In this document: positions 17,761 to 27,794 of the stretch, piece after piece | How positions within the stretch are numbered: position 1 is the first letter of the stretch | Layout of the letters: every line of letters begins with the position of its first letter | NCBI GenBank assembly: GCA_963804885.1 | Contig: CAWDSF010000012.1 | Coordinates: forward strand, 186,001 to 250,000 | Length of the DNA stretch: 64,000 bases | Direction of reading: 5' to 3' | Source: PALSA-1004 sp963804885 | GTDB taxonomy: Bacteria; Pseudomonadota; Gammaproteobacteria; Burkholderiales; SG8-41 | Notes under the pieces: generated by a model | Databases searched by the model: none | Seen by the model: the letters and a program-made list of their open reading frames with translations, nothing else | What the model was told of the DNA's origin: nothing | Made by a program: the position numbers and the translations under genes

Positions 17761-19233
17761 ATGTTTAATGCAAGTTACGCAAAGAGAGGCTTCATCCTCT
17801 CGCAGCCCCCTATGGGCGGCCTGTTTCGGAACGTGCGGCAGCAGGCGGTGAAAACCATTCTCGCGATTCTGGCGCTGGTCCCGCTGACTGGCGCGGCGCA
17901 ACTCCCCGACTTTACCGACCTGGTCGAAAAGCAGGGCGCGACCGTCGTCAATATCAGCACGACGCAAACAGTGCGCAGCCCGCTCGGCTCGCAGCAGGCG
18001 CCGCAATTGCAGGAGGACGATCCGTTCTACGAATTTTTCCGCCGCTTCGTGCCTAATCCGGGGCCGCGCGAATTCCAGAACAATTCACTAGGGTCTGGAT
18101 TCATCATCAGCACCGATGGTTACATTCTCACCAACGCGCACGTGGTCGAGGCCGCCGACGAGATCAACGTCAAGTTGAACGACAAGCGCGAGTTCAAGGC
18201 GAAAGTCATCGGCAGCGACAAGCGCACTGACATCGCGCTGATCAAGATCGACGCGACCGGCCTGCCGGCGGTGAAGTTCGGGGACCCCAACCGGCTGAAG
18301 GTCGGCGAGTGGGTGATCGCGATCGGCTCGCCGTTCGGGTTCGAGAATTCGGTTACTGCCGGCATCGTGAGCGCCAAGGGCCGCTCGCTGCCGCAGGAAA
18401 ATTTCGTGCCGTTCATCCAGACAGACGCCGCGGTCAATCCGGGCAATTCGGGGGGGCCGCTGTTCAACATGCGCGGCGAGGTCATCGGCATCAATTCGCA
18501 GATCTATAGCCGCACGGGCGGCTTCATGGGACTGTCGTTTTCGATCCCGATCGACGTCGCGAACGACATCGCGAACCAGCTGAAGACCGGCGGCAAGGTC
18601 ACGCGCGGCCGCATTGGCGTGGTCATTCAGCCGGTCACGCGCGAGCTCGCCGAATCGTTCGGCCTGCCGAAGCCCGCCGGCGCGCTGGTGAGTTCCGTCG
18701 AGAAGGGCAGCCCCGCGGAAAAAGCCGGCATCGAAGCCGGCGACGTGATTTTGAAATTCGGCGGGCGCGACGTGAATTCCTCCGAAGACTTGCCGCGGCT
18801 CGTCGGCGGCTCGAAACCGGGCACGAAAGCGGCGGTGCAGTTGATGCGGAACAAAGCCGCGCGCGAAGTTTCTGTTGTCGTCGGCGAAATGCCCGACGAA
18901 GCGCGCACCGCGCAGCGCACACCGCGCGGCAAACCGGGCGCCAAACCTCCCGCGGAGTCGGTAAGCCGGCTCGGCATGACGCTGTCGGAGCCGACGGCCG
19001 AGCAGCGCAAGGAACTCAAGATCACCGGCGGCATCCTCGTCGAGGAAGCGACGGGGCCCGCCGCCAAAGCCGGGATACGCCGCGGCGACATCGTCCTCGC
19101 GGTCAATAACCAGGACGTGAAGTCGCTCGAGCAGTTCACCCAGCTGATGGGCCAGTTCGAAAAAGGCAAGATCGTGGCCATGCTGGTGCGGCGCGGCGGC
19201 AACGCGCTCTATATTCCGTTCCGCATCGAGTAG
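17761..19233 (+). CDS. degP: Periplasmic serine protease/chaperone DegP (MucD)
   Basis: This 490-residue HtrA-family protease has an N-terminal hydrophobic export segment around residues 30-46. The catalytic triad is His127 (TNAHVV), Asp157 (RTDIALIK) and Ser230 (GNSGGP). Two C-terminal PDZ domains follow, one with GALVSSVEKGSPAEKAGIEAG and one with GILVEEATGPAAKAGIRRGD. DegP/MucD refolds or degrades misfolded envelope proteins. It is the last stress gene of the rpoE operon and has a good ribosome site, AAGGGATGAAAG. Confidence 0.96.
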   Translation: MFNASYAKRGFILSQPPMGGLFRNVRQQAVKTILAILALVPLTGAAQLPDFTDLVEKQGATVVNISTTQTVRSPLGSQQAPQLQEDDPFYEFFRRFVPNPGPREFQNNSLGSGFIISTDGYILTNAHVVEAADEINVKLNDKREFKAKVIGSDKRTDIALIKIDATGLPAVKFGDPNRLKVGEWVIAIGSPFGFENSVTAGIVSAKGRSLPQENFVPFIQTDAAVNPGNSGGPLFNMRGEVIGINSQIYSRTGGFMGLSFSIPIDVANDIANQLKTGGKVTRGRIGVVIQPVTRELAESFGLPKPAGALVSSVEKGSPAEKAGIEAGDVILKFGGRDVNSSEDLPRLVGGSKPGTKAAVQLMRNKAAREVSVVVGEMPDEARTAQRTPRGKPGAKPPAESVSRLGMTLSEPTAEQRKELKITGGILVEEATGPAAKAGIRRGDIVLAVNNQDVKSLEQFTQLMGQFEKGKIVAMLVRRGGNALYIPFRIE

Positions 19234-19244
19234 CGGGCCAGCGC

Positions 19245-19487
19245 GTCATCAAGCTCACCGTTTACGGGCGCACGTATTGCCACCTGTGCGACGACATGAT
19301 CGCCGGCCTCAGGGAACTGCAGGCCGGCGCGCGTTTTGAGCTGGAGATCATCGACGTCGACAGCGACCCCGCGCTCGAAGCTCGCTATGGCGAGCTCGTA
19401 CCGGTGCTGGTCGGCGCTGACGGCGAAATCTGCCACTATCACCTGAATGCCGCCAAAGTTAATGATTACCTGAGCAAAATCGGCTAA
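19245..19487 (+). CDS. Glutaredoxin-family (DUF836-type) small protein, start unclear
   Basis: The frame codes I-K-L-T-V-Y-G-R-T-Y-C-H-L-C-D-D-M and then FELEIIDVDSDPALEARYGE, VPVLVGADGEICHYHLN and VNDYLSKIG. This is a small thioredoxin-fold protein with a CxxC site, as commonly found between mucD and lepA in betaproteobacteria. No ATG, GTG or TTG occurs in this frame between the degP end and the CxxC motif. The first ATG (19296) lies after the Cys pair and would remove it. The start drawn here is the GTC-ATC point where homologs begin. It may be a non-standard start or a base error. Confidence 0.7.
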   Translation, partial: VIKLTVYGRTYCHLCDDMIAGLRELQAGARFELEIIDVDSDPALEARYGELVPVLVGADGEICHYHLNAAKVNDYLSKIG

Positions 19488-19510
19488 AATCACCTTTTAT
19501 TTTCTGACAA

Positions 19511-19536
19511 AAGGGCACGTCTGGCGTGCCCTTTTT
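19511..19536 (+). terminator. Intrinsic terminator between glutaredoxin-like gene and lepA
   Basis: AGGGCACG-TCTGG-CGTGCCCT forms an 8-bp GC-rich hairpin followed by a T-run (19532-19536), preceded by AAA on the 5' side. It ends only five bases before the lepA ATG. Confidence 0.85.
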
Positions 19537-19541
19537 CGTAC

Positions 19542-21336
<1,795 letters not shown>

Positions 21337-21418
21337 GGCTCACAGTGAATGAGCGAACGCCATGCGCCCGCCGCCTTGCTCCCGGCATCGGCATTCCTTT
21401 CCGACAGGACTCGACTAA

Positions 21419-22225
21419 ATGAATTTTGCTTTGATCATGTTTTCACTGCTCGTCGTTACGGGCGCAGTGTGCCTGCTCGACTATTACGTCCTGCGCAAGC
21501 ATCGCGCCGCCGAGGCACCCGAGCCCTGGTGGATCGAGTATCCGAAAAGCTTCTTCCCGGTAATCCTGATCGTATTTCTGCTGCGCTCGTTTCTGGTCGA
21601 GCCGTTCAAGATTCCCTCCGGCTCCATGCTGCCCACGCTGTTGATCGGCGACTTCATCCTCGTCAACAAGTTCACGTACGGCATCCGGCTGCCGGTCATC
21701 AACAAGAAAGTCGTCGACATCAATGCGCCGCAGCGCGGTGAGGTGATGGTGTTCCGTTACCCGGAAAATCCGTCGCTCGACTACATCAAGCGCATCGTCG
21801 GCGTCCCCGGCGACAAGGTCAGCTATCAGAACAAGCGTCTGTCGATCAACGGCCAGGAAGTGAAGGCCGACGCGGACGGGCAGTACAATTACGTAGAGAC
21901 CGGCCTGAGCTTCGTGTCCACCCAGCGGCTGAAGGAACTGCTGGCGCCCGATCACGAGCATGCAATATTGATCAACCCGGACATTCCCACGCTGCGCGTC
22001 TCCGACGTCAAGCGATTCCCTTTTCACGAGAATTGTGCCTACAATGAAGCGGGCTTTACGTGCACGGTGCCGCCCGGGAATTACTTCATGATGGGCGACA
22101 ACCGCGACAGCAGCAGCGACAGCCGGTACTGGGGATTCGTGCCGGATGAGAACATCGTCGGCAAGGCGTTTTTGATCTGGTGGAATTTCGACGAGTTCAA
22201 GCGTATCGGCCATACGATCAAATGA
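21419..22225 (+). CDS. lepB: Signal peptidase I
   Basis: This 268-residue inner-membrane protease removes signal peptides from exported proteins. It has two N-terminal membrane segments (about residues 3-20 and 45-60). The catalytic Ser69 is in PSGSMLPT and the catalytic Lys124 in DYIKRIVGVPGDKV. The C-terminal signature GDNRDSSSDSRYWGFVP is intact. The position after lepA and before rnc is the classic order. Confidence 0.97.
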   Translation: MNFALIMFSLLVVTGAVCLLDYYVLRKHRAAEAPEPWWIEYPKSFFPVILIVFLLRSFLVEPFKIPSGSMLPTLLIGDFILVNKFTYGIRLPVINKKVVDINAPQRGEVMVFRYPENPSLDYIKRIVGVPGDKVSYQNKRLSINGQEVKADADGQYNYVETGLSFVSTQRLKELLAPDHEHAILINPDIPTLRVSDVKRFPFHENCAYNEAGFTCTVPPGNYFMMGDNRDSSSDSRYWGFVPDENIVGKAFLIWWNFDEFKRIGHTIK

Positions 22226-22236
22226 CAGGGAGCGTT

Positions 22237-22602
22237 ATGAACAAACAACGTGGCGTAAGTTTGAGCGGGCTGCTCATGGTCTCCGTGGTGCTGATCTTCG
22301 TTCTTTTGCTGGGTTTCAAGCTCTTTAAGCCGTACTCGGAGTTCTTCGCGCTGCAAAAAATATTCCGCAACCTGGCGGTAAAGCCCGAGGTGCGCACTGG
22401 CTCGCGCCGCGAAGCGATGGCCGTGTGGGCGCCATACGCCCAGATCGAGGGAATTTCGGCGATCAGTGGAGATGACATCGAGATTACCAAGGAAGGCAAT
22501 GGCGTGATCGTTAGCGCTGCCTATCAGGTACGCGTGCCACTATTCAAGAATTACACGCTGCTGATTGACTTCAATCCTACTTCGGGCACTGCAGGGCAGT
22601 AA
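22237..22602 (+). CDS. DUF4845 family small membrane protein
   Basis: The start at 22237 follows GGGAGCG. The protein has 121 residues. After a basic N-terminus (MNKQRGVSL) comes one hydrophobic segment, SGLLMVSVVLIFVLLLGFKL, resembling a type IV pilin-like leader. A small globular tail follows with DDIEITKEGNGVIVSAAYQV and LLIDFNP. Proteins of this type sit between lepB and rnc in many beta- and gammaproteobacteria. Their function is not established. Confidence 0.85.
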   Translation: MNKQRGVSLSGLLMVSVVLIFVLLLGFKLFKPYSEFFALQKIFRNLAVKPEVRTGSRREAMAVWAPYAQIEGISAISGDDIEITKEGNGVIVSAAYQVRVPLFKNYTLLIDFNPTSGTAGQ

Positions 22603-22631
22603 GCAAGTGGCAGGGCGTCCGACTGCAAGAT

Positions 22632-23303
22632 ATGGTTGAACACGCCCTCGGCGACATCACGGGTTACCGGTTTCGCAATGCCGGGCTGCTGCGGCAGGCC
22701 CTGACGCACCGCAGTTTCGGTGTTCCGCACAACGAACGGCTGGAATTCCTCGGCGACGGTGTCTTGAACTGCGTCGTCGCGGCGACTCTGTTCGAGCGTT
22801 TCCCTCAGCTGCCGGAAGGCGACCTGTCGCGGCTGCGCGCCAGCCTCGTGAACCAGCAAACGTTGTTCGAAATTGCGCAGCACGGCGGGCTCGGCGGCCA
22901 GCTGCTACTCGGCGAAGGCGAGCTGAAGAGCGGCGGCGCACAGCGCCCGTCGATCCTTGCCGACGCGCTTGAAGCGCTGATCGGCGCGGCGTTTCTCGAC
23001 GGCGGCTTCGCGGCGGCCCAGGCTATGGTGCTGCACCTGTTCGAGCGCCAGCTGCGCGCGGCCGACCCGCAGACGATCGGCAAGGACGCCAAGACCCTGC
23101 TGCAGGAATTCCTGCAGGCGCGCCGCATCGCGCTGCCGCAGTACACGGTGGTGGCCACCGCGGGCGAGGCGCACGAGCAGAATTTTCGCGTCGAATGCGC
23201 GATCCCGGAGTTGAATATTCGCACGCATGGCGAAGGCAGCAGCCGGCGCAGCGCGGAGCAGGTGGCCGCGCGCCAGGCGTATGACCTGGGCAATAAAACG
23301 TGA
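22632..23303 (+). CDS. rnc: Ribonuclease III
   Basis: This 223-residue double-stranded RNA endonuclease processes rRNA and some mRNAs. The signature ERLEFLGDGVLN (residues 36-47) supplies acidic metal ligands. The second acidic set is in SILADALEALIGAAFLDGG. A C-terminal dsRNA-binding domain contains DAKTLLQEFLQA and a terminal RRSAEQVAARQAYDL. Its stop overlaps the era GTG start. Confidence 0.97.
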   Translation: MVEHALGDITGYRFRNAGLLRQALTHRSFGVPHNERLEFLGDGVLNCVVAATLFERFPQLPEGDLSRLRASLVNQQTLFEIAQHGGLGGQLLLGEGELKSGGAQRPSILADALEALIGAAFLDGGFAAAQAMVLHLFERQLRAADPQTIGKDAKTLLQEFLQARRIALPQYTVVATAGEAHEQNFRVECAIPELNIRTHGEGSSRRSAEQVAARQAYDLGNKT

Positions 23304-24196
23304 ACGAAACCGTCAAACCGTTCCGTGCCGGCTACATCGCCATTGTCGGCCGTCCCAACGTCGGCAAATCGACGCTGCTCAACCGGCTGGTCGGGCAGAA
23401 GCTCAGCATCACGTCGCGCAAGCCGCAAACCACGCGCCAGCGCATCACCGGCATCGTGACGCGCGACGACGCGCAATTGATGTTCGTGGACACGCCCGGG
23501 TTTCAGACGCGCCATACGAGCGTGCTCAATCGGCACATGAACCGGACCGTTACGCAGGCGCTCGCCGACGTCGACGTCATCGTGCTCGTCATCGAGGCCG
23601 GCCGGTTCAGCGCCGAAGACCGCGCGCTCCTGGCGCTGCTGCCCGCGCAGAGCAAAGTGCTGCTGGTCATCAACAAAACGGATCGCCTGGCCGACCGCGG
23701 GATGCTGCTGCCGTTTATCACCGAGGTCGCCGCCGCGCATGAATTCGCGGAAATCGTCCCGGTGTCCGCCGTCAAAGGTCATGGCGTCGAGGAGCTCGTC
23801 ACAACCATTACCCGCTATCTGCCTGAGCATGCGGCGCTGTACGGTGCCGACGAGATCACCGAGTCGAGCGAACGTTTTCTCGCCGCCGAAATGATCCGCG
23901 AAAAGCTGTTTCGCCTGCTCGGCGACGAACTGCCGTATGCGAGCGCGGTCATAATCGATAAGTTCGCGCTCGAAGGCACCATGCGGCGCATACACGCGTC
24001 GATCATCGTCGACAAGGACACGCACAAGGGCATCGTGGTGGGCGCGAAAGGCTCACAATTGAAAGCGATCGGCACCAAGGCGCGCCTGGATATGGAAAAA
24101 CTGTTCGGCGGCAAAGTCCACCTCGAGCTGTGGGTCAAAGTCAGGCGCGGGTGGGCGGAAAATCAGCAGGTCATGAAACAGCTCGGCTATGGCTGA
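23300..24196 (+). CDS. era: GTPase Era
   Basis: This 298-residue GTPase is needed for 16S rRNA and 30S maturation. It starts at GTG, overlapping the rnc stop. The G motifs are GRPNVGKSTLLNRL (G1), TTRQRITGI (G2), DTPGFQT (G3) and NKTDRL (G4). The C-terminal KH domain contains IVVDKDTHKGIVVGAKGS-type sequence. Its end overlaps recO by 8 bases. Confidence 0.97.
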   Translation: MNETVKPFRAGYIAIVGRPNVGKSTLLNRLVGQKLSITSRKPQTTRQRITGIVTRDDAQLMFVDTPGFQTRHTSVLNRHMNRTVTQALADVDVIVLVIEAGRFSAEDRALLALLPAQSKVLLVINKTDRLADRGMLLPFITEVAAAHEFAEIVPVSAVKGHGVEELVTTITRYLPEHAALYGADEITESSERFLAAEMIREKLFRLLGDELPYASAVIIDKFALEGTMRRIHASIIVDKDTHKGIVVGAKGSQLKAIGTKARLDMEKLFGGKVHLELWVKVRRGWAENQQVMKQLGYG

Positions 24197-24947
24197 TGCA
24201 GGCAGGGCGCGGCACGAGGCGGAACCTGCGTTCGTGCTGCATAGCTATCCATTTCGCGAAACCAGTCTCATCATCGAAGCGTTTACGCGCAACTGGGGCC
24301 GCGTCGCGCTGGTTGCGCGCGGCGCGCGGCGGCCGCGCTCTGCGCTGCGCGGAGTATTGCTCGCCTTTCAGCCGCTGCTTCTGAGCTGGGGCGGCAAAGC
24401 CGAGCTGCGCACGCTGCACAAGGCGGAATGGCAGGGCGGGCTGCCGCAACTGCGCGGGCGCGGTCTGCTGTGCGGCTTCTATCTGAACGAGCTCATGCTG
24501 AAGTTGCTCGCGCGCGACGACGCGCACGAATCGTTGTACGAAACCTATTATGCGACGCTGACCGCGTTGAGCAACGGCGGCGAGCACGCGACGACATTGC
24601 GCAGCTTCGAGCAGCGCCTTTTGAAGGAGGCGGGCTACGCGTTGACGCTCGACCGGGACGTCGCCACCGGAGAGGAAATCCACGCCGACTGCACTTATCG
24701 CTACCTGCTGGAGCGGGGGCCGGTGCGCATCCAGCGGGAGCCATTTCACGTCGCCGAGCGCGGCGGCGACGAGGAAAACCGGTTAGAATTGGCTGGTCAA
24801 ACGCTGCTGGACATGGCGCGCGACGACTACACGAGCCCGATCACCTTGCAGCAAAGCAAGGCCCTGATGCGCATATTGATCAATCACTGTCTCGGTAACC
24901 AGATTTTGAATACGCGCCAGTTATTGAAGGATATGCAGCAACTATGA
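24189..24947 (+). CDS. recO: DNA repair protein RecO
   Basis: This 252-residue recombination mediator loads RecA with RecR. The N-terminal OB-fold reads AFVLHSYPFRETSLIIEAFT and RVALVARGARRPRSALRGVL. The helical domain has LLCGFYLNELMLKLLARDD and LRSFEQRLLKEAGY. The C-terminus has the common LGNQILNTRQLLKDM. The zinc-type Cys cluster seen in some RecO proteins is not evident. It overlaps era upstream and pdxJ downstream. Confidence 0.95.
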   Translation: MADAGRARHEAEPAFVLHSYPFRETSLIIEAFTRNWGRVALVARGARRPRSALRGVLLAFQPLLLSWGGKAELRTLHKAEWQGGLPQLRGRGLLCGFYLNELMLKLLARDDAHESLYETYYATLTALSNGGEHATTLRSFEQRLLKEAGYALTLDRDVATGEEIHADCTYRYLLERGPVRIQREPFHVAERGGDEENRLELAGQTLLDMARDDYTSPITLQQSKALMRILINHCLGNQILNTRQLLKDMQQL

Positions 24948-25687
24948 CGCGGCTGAGCGTCAATCTGAACAAGATCGCGCTCTTGCGCAATGCGCGCACG
25001 CTCGGCATTCCGAGTGTCACGCGCGCCGCGACCATTGCGCTCGACGCGGGCGCCCACGGCATCACGGTGCATCCGCGGCCCGACGCGCGACATATCCGCA
25101 TTGAGGACGTGCGCGAGCTCGCGGCCCTGCTCAGAAGCCGGCCGGCCGCCGAGTTCAATATCGAAGGCAATCCGTTCGAAGGGCTGGTTGCCATTGCGCG
25201 CGAGGTCATGCCGCAGCAATGCACGCTGGTGCCTGACGAGCCCGGCGCGGTGACTTCGGATCACGGCTGGGATATCGATCGCGACGGCGCGCGGCTGCGC
25301 CCGCTGATAGCCGAGCTCAAGTCGGCTGGTATACGCGTTAGCCTGTTCATGGATCCCGTGCCTGCCGCCATGGCGGCGGTGCGCGAGCTCGGCGCCGATC
25401 GCATCGAGCTGTATACGGAGCCCTACGCGCGCGCTTTCGGTAGCGCCAGCGAGCGGGCGGAAGTGGAGAAATATGCCGCAGCCGCGCGTGCCGCGCAGCA
25501 GGCGGGACTCGGCATCAATGCCGGCCACGACTTGAATCAGCAGAACCTGCCGCGCTTTCTGACCGGCGTACCCGGCGTGCTCGAAGTATCGATCGGTCAC
25601 GCACTGGTGGCTGACGCGCTAGAGGCGGGGCTCGCGGCCACGGTGCGCGGGTATCTCGCGGCAATCGCGCGGGCGGGCGGCGCATGA
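24944..25687 (+). CDS. pdxJ: Pyridoxine 5'-phosphate synthase
   Basis: This 247-residue TIM-barrel enzyme makes pyridoxine 5'-phosphate from 3-amino-2-oxopropyl phosphate and 1-deoxy-D-xylulose 5-phosphate. Characteristic blocks are RLSVNLNKIALLRNAR, GAHGITVHPRPDARHI, FNIEGNP, CTLVPDEPGAVTSDHGWD, VSLFMDP, GADRIELYTEPYA, GINAGHDLNQQNLP and VSIGHALVADAL. It overlaps recO upstream and acpS downstream by 4 bases each. Confidence 0.97.
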   Translation: MTRLSVNLNKIALLRNARTLGIPSVTRAATIALDAGAHGITVHPRPDARHIRIEDVRELAALLRSRPAAEFNIEGNPFEGLVAIAREVMPQQCTLVPDEPGAVTSDHGWDIDRDGARLRPLIAELKSAGIRVSLFMDPVPAAMAAVRELGADRIELYTEPYARAFGSASERAEVEKYAAAARAAQQAGLGINAGHDLNQQNLPRFLTGVPGVLEVSIGHALVADALEAGLAATVRGYLAAIARAGGA

Positions 25688-26064
25688 TATACGGCATCGG
25701 CGTCGACGTCGTGGAACCGCAGCGGGTCAGGCGGTTGCTCGAGAAATACGGCGAACGCTTTGCGCGCCGCGTGCTCACCCAGCGCGAATGGCCGGGTTAC
25801 GCGAAGACCATCAACCCGGTGCTGTTCGTCGCCAACCGGTTTGCCGCGAAAGAAGCGTTCTCCAAGGCGATGGGGACGGGCTTTCGCTATCCCGTGACCC
25901 TGCAATGCATCAGCATCGTGCCCGACCGGCGCGGCAAACCCGAATTCGAATTCCATCCGCGGCTCGCCGAACTGGTCGCCGCCGAGGGGATCGTCGGCCA
26001 TTTCGTGACAATTAGCGACGAGAAAAGCCTCGCCTGCGCGTGCGTGGTGCTGGAAAAACAATGA
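25684..26064 (+). CDS. acpS: Holo-[acyl-carrier-protein] synthase
   Basis: This 126-residue enzyme transfers 4'-phosphopantetheine from CoA to the Ser of ACP (acpP at 56555). Motifs are GIGVDVVEPQRV (metal Asp at residue 6) and FAAKEAFSKAMGTGF. The C-terminal HFVTISDEKSLACACVVLE block is normal. It overlaps pdxJ and nagZ by 4 bases each (ATGA), so the run is tightly coupled. Confidence 0.96.
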   Translation: MIYGIGVDVVEPQRVRRLLEKYGERFARRVLTQREWPGYAKTINPVLFVANRFAAKEAFSKAMGTGFRYPVTLQCISIVPDRRGKPEFEFHPRLAELVAAEGIVGHFVTISDEKSLACACVVLEKQ

Positions 26065-27131
26065 GCTCTCCTCTGCATATTCCGCACGGCCCGGTGATGC
26101 TCGATGTCCTGGGTCTCGAGCTCACCGATGAAGATCGCGAGCGTCTCGCCCATCCGCTGGTCGGCGGGGTGATCCTGTTTTCGCGCAATTATGAAAATCC
26201 CGCGCAGCTCGAAGAATTGACGCGCCAGATCCACGGCGTGCGGCAGCCGCCGCTGCTGATCGGCGTCGACCATGAAGGCGGCCGCGTGCAGCGCTTCCGC
26301 GAAGGCTTTACCGTGCTGCCCGCGATGCGCGAGCTGGGGGTGGCATGGGATGCCGACCCCAAGGGTGCGCGCCGGCTCGCGGAATCCGTCGGCTACGTGC
26401 TTGCCGCCGAATTGCGCGCGCGCGGCGTGGACCTGAGTTTCACGCCGGTGCTCGACGTCGATCACGGCAACAGCAGCGTCATCGGCGATCGCGCATTTCA
26501 CAGCGATCCGGCGGCCATCGGCGAGCTCGGCACGGGCCTGATGCGCGGGCTGCGGCACGGCGGGATGTCGGCAGTCGGCAAGCATTTTCCCGGCCACGGA
26601 CACGTCAAAGCCGATTCCCACCACGAAATGCCGATCGACGAGCGTCCGCTCCCGGCGCTCGAGCAATCCGACCTGAAACCGTTTCGCCGCCTGATCGAAA
26701 ACGGGTTGGGCGGCATCATGCCGGCGCACGTCGTGTATCCCGCGGTCGACGACAAGCCAGCGGGGTTTTCCGCGACCTGGCTGAAGCAGATTCTGCGGCG
26801 TCAGCTCGGCTTCAACGGCATGATATTCAGCGATGACTTGTCGATGGAAGGCGCGAGCACGGCCGGCAGCGTGGTCGAACGCGCGTACGCGGCAATGCGC
26901 GCCGGCTGCGACATGGTGCTCGTCTGCAACAATCCGCAATCGGCCGACGAGCTGCTCGCAAATCTCGATTACACGATGCCCGCGACTTCGTTGACGCGGC
27001 TGGCGCGCGTGCACGGCCGCGGCGGCCCCGAGTCGTTCGCGCAGTTGCAGCGGGACAAGTACTATCTCGACGCGGTCGCGCTTGTGCGCGCCATCGGCGT
27101 CAACAGCGGCGATCTACCGCTGTACCGTTAG
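26061..27131 (+). CDS. nagZ: Beta-N-acetylhexosaminidase NagZ
   Basis: The start ATG at 26061 overlaps the acpS stop (356 residues); seven extra in-frame codons upstream lie within acpS. This GH3 enzyme releases GlcNAc from 1,6-anhydro muropeptides in the cytosol. Its motifs are GVDHEGGRVQRFREGF, KHFPGHGHVKADSHHEMP (the catalytic His loop) and IFSDDLSMEGAS with the nucleophile Asp. There is no signal peptide, as expected. Confidence 0.96.
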   Translation: MSSPLHIPHGPVMLDVLGLELTDEDRERLAHPLVGGVILFSRNYENPAQLEELTRQIHGVRQPPLLIGVDHEGGRVQRFREGFTVLPAMRELGVAWDADPKGARRLAESVGYVLAAELRARGVDLSFTPVLDVDHGNSSVIGDRAFHSDPAAIGELGTGLMRGLRHGGMSAVGKHFPGHGHVKADSHHEMPIDERPLPALEQSDLKPFRRLIENGLGGIMPAHVVYPAVDDKPAGFSATWLKQILRRQLGFNGMIFSDDLSMEGASTAGSVVERAYAAMRAGCDMVLVCNNPQSADELLANLDYTMPATSLTRLARVHGRGGPESFAQLQRDKYYLDAVALVRAIGVNSGDLPLYR

Positions 27132-27155
27132 CGGCGCTTTGCGCTGCTTTGCCGC

Positions 27156-27794
27156 ATGAAGTTTTCGCCTCAGTGCCGCGACTGTCCGCGTCTCGCCGGT
27201 TTTCTCGATGAGGTAGGCGGCAAATATCCGGAGTACCATGCGCGGCCGGTCGCGCCGTTCGGCGATCCGCGCGCGCGCCTGCTGATCGTCGGTCTCGCGC
27301 CCGGCATGCACGGCGCCAATCGCAGCGGCCGCCCGTTTACCGGCGATTTCGCCGGCATACTGCTCTACGCGACCCTGCACAAATTCGGCTTCGCGAGCGC
27401 GCCGCAATCGGTTAGCGCCGACGACAAACTTAAACTCATCGATTGCCGGATCACGAACGCCGTGAAATGCCTGCCGCCGCAAAATAAGCCGGAGCTGGCG
27501 GAGGTGAAGGAGTGCAACAAGTACCTCGCGGCGGAAATTGCCGCGATGCCGAAAGGCGGCGCCGTTCTCGCGCTCGGCACCATTGCGCACCAGGCCGTGC
27601 TGATGGCCGCGGGCGTCAAGCCGTCCCAGTTGCCGTTCCGGCACGGCGCGCGCCACACGCTGCCCAGCGGTCTCGCGCTGTTCGATAGCTATCATTGCAG
27701 CCGCTATAATACGCAGACCCGCCGCCTCACTGCCGCGATGTTCGAGGCCGTCTTCGCCGACATCTCCAATTATCTGCAGCGTGTTCGACCCTAA
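27156..27794 (+). CDS. Family 5-like uracil-DNA glycosylase
   Basis: This 212-residue protein has the UDG motif A variant GLAPGMHGANRSGRPFTGD, typical of family 5 (UdgB-like), where the catalytic polar residue of motif GQDPYH is absent. Motif B appears as YHCSRYNTQTRRLT. Cys residues in Q-C-R-D-C near the start, in VKCLPPQNKP and in KECNKYL fit an iron-sulfur cluster. It would remove uracil and other deaminated bases from DNA. It overlaps uvrC by 14 bases, linking two repair genes. Confidence 0.88.
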   Translation: MKFSPQCRDCPRLAGFLDEVGGKYPEYHARPVAPFGDPRARLLIVGLAPGMHGANRSGRPFTGDFAGILLYATLHKFGFASAPQSVSADDKLKLIDCRITNAVKCLPPQNKPELAEVKECNKYLAAEIAAMPKGGAVLALGTIAHQAVLMAAGVKPSQLPFRHGARHTLPSGLALFDSYHCSRYNTQTRRLTAAMFEAVFADISNYLQRVRP

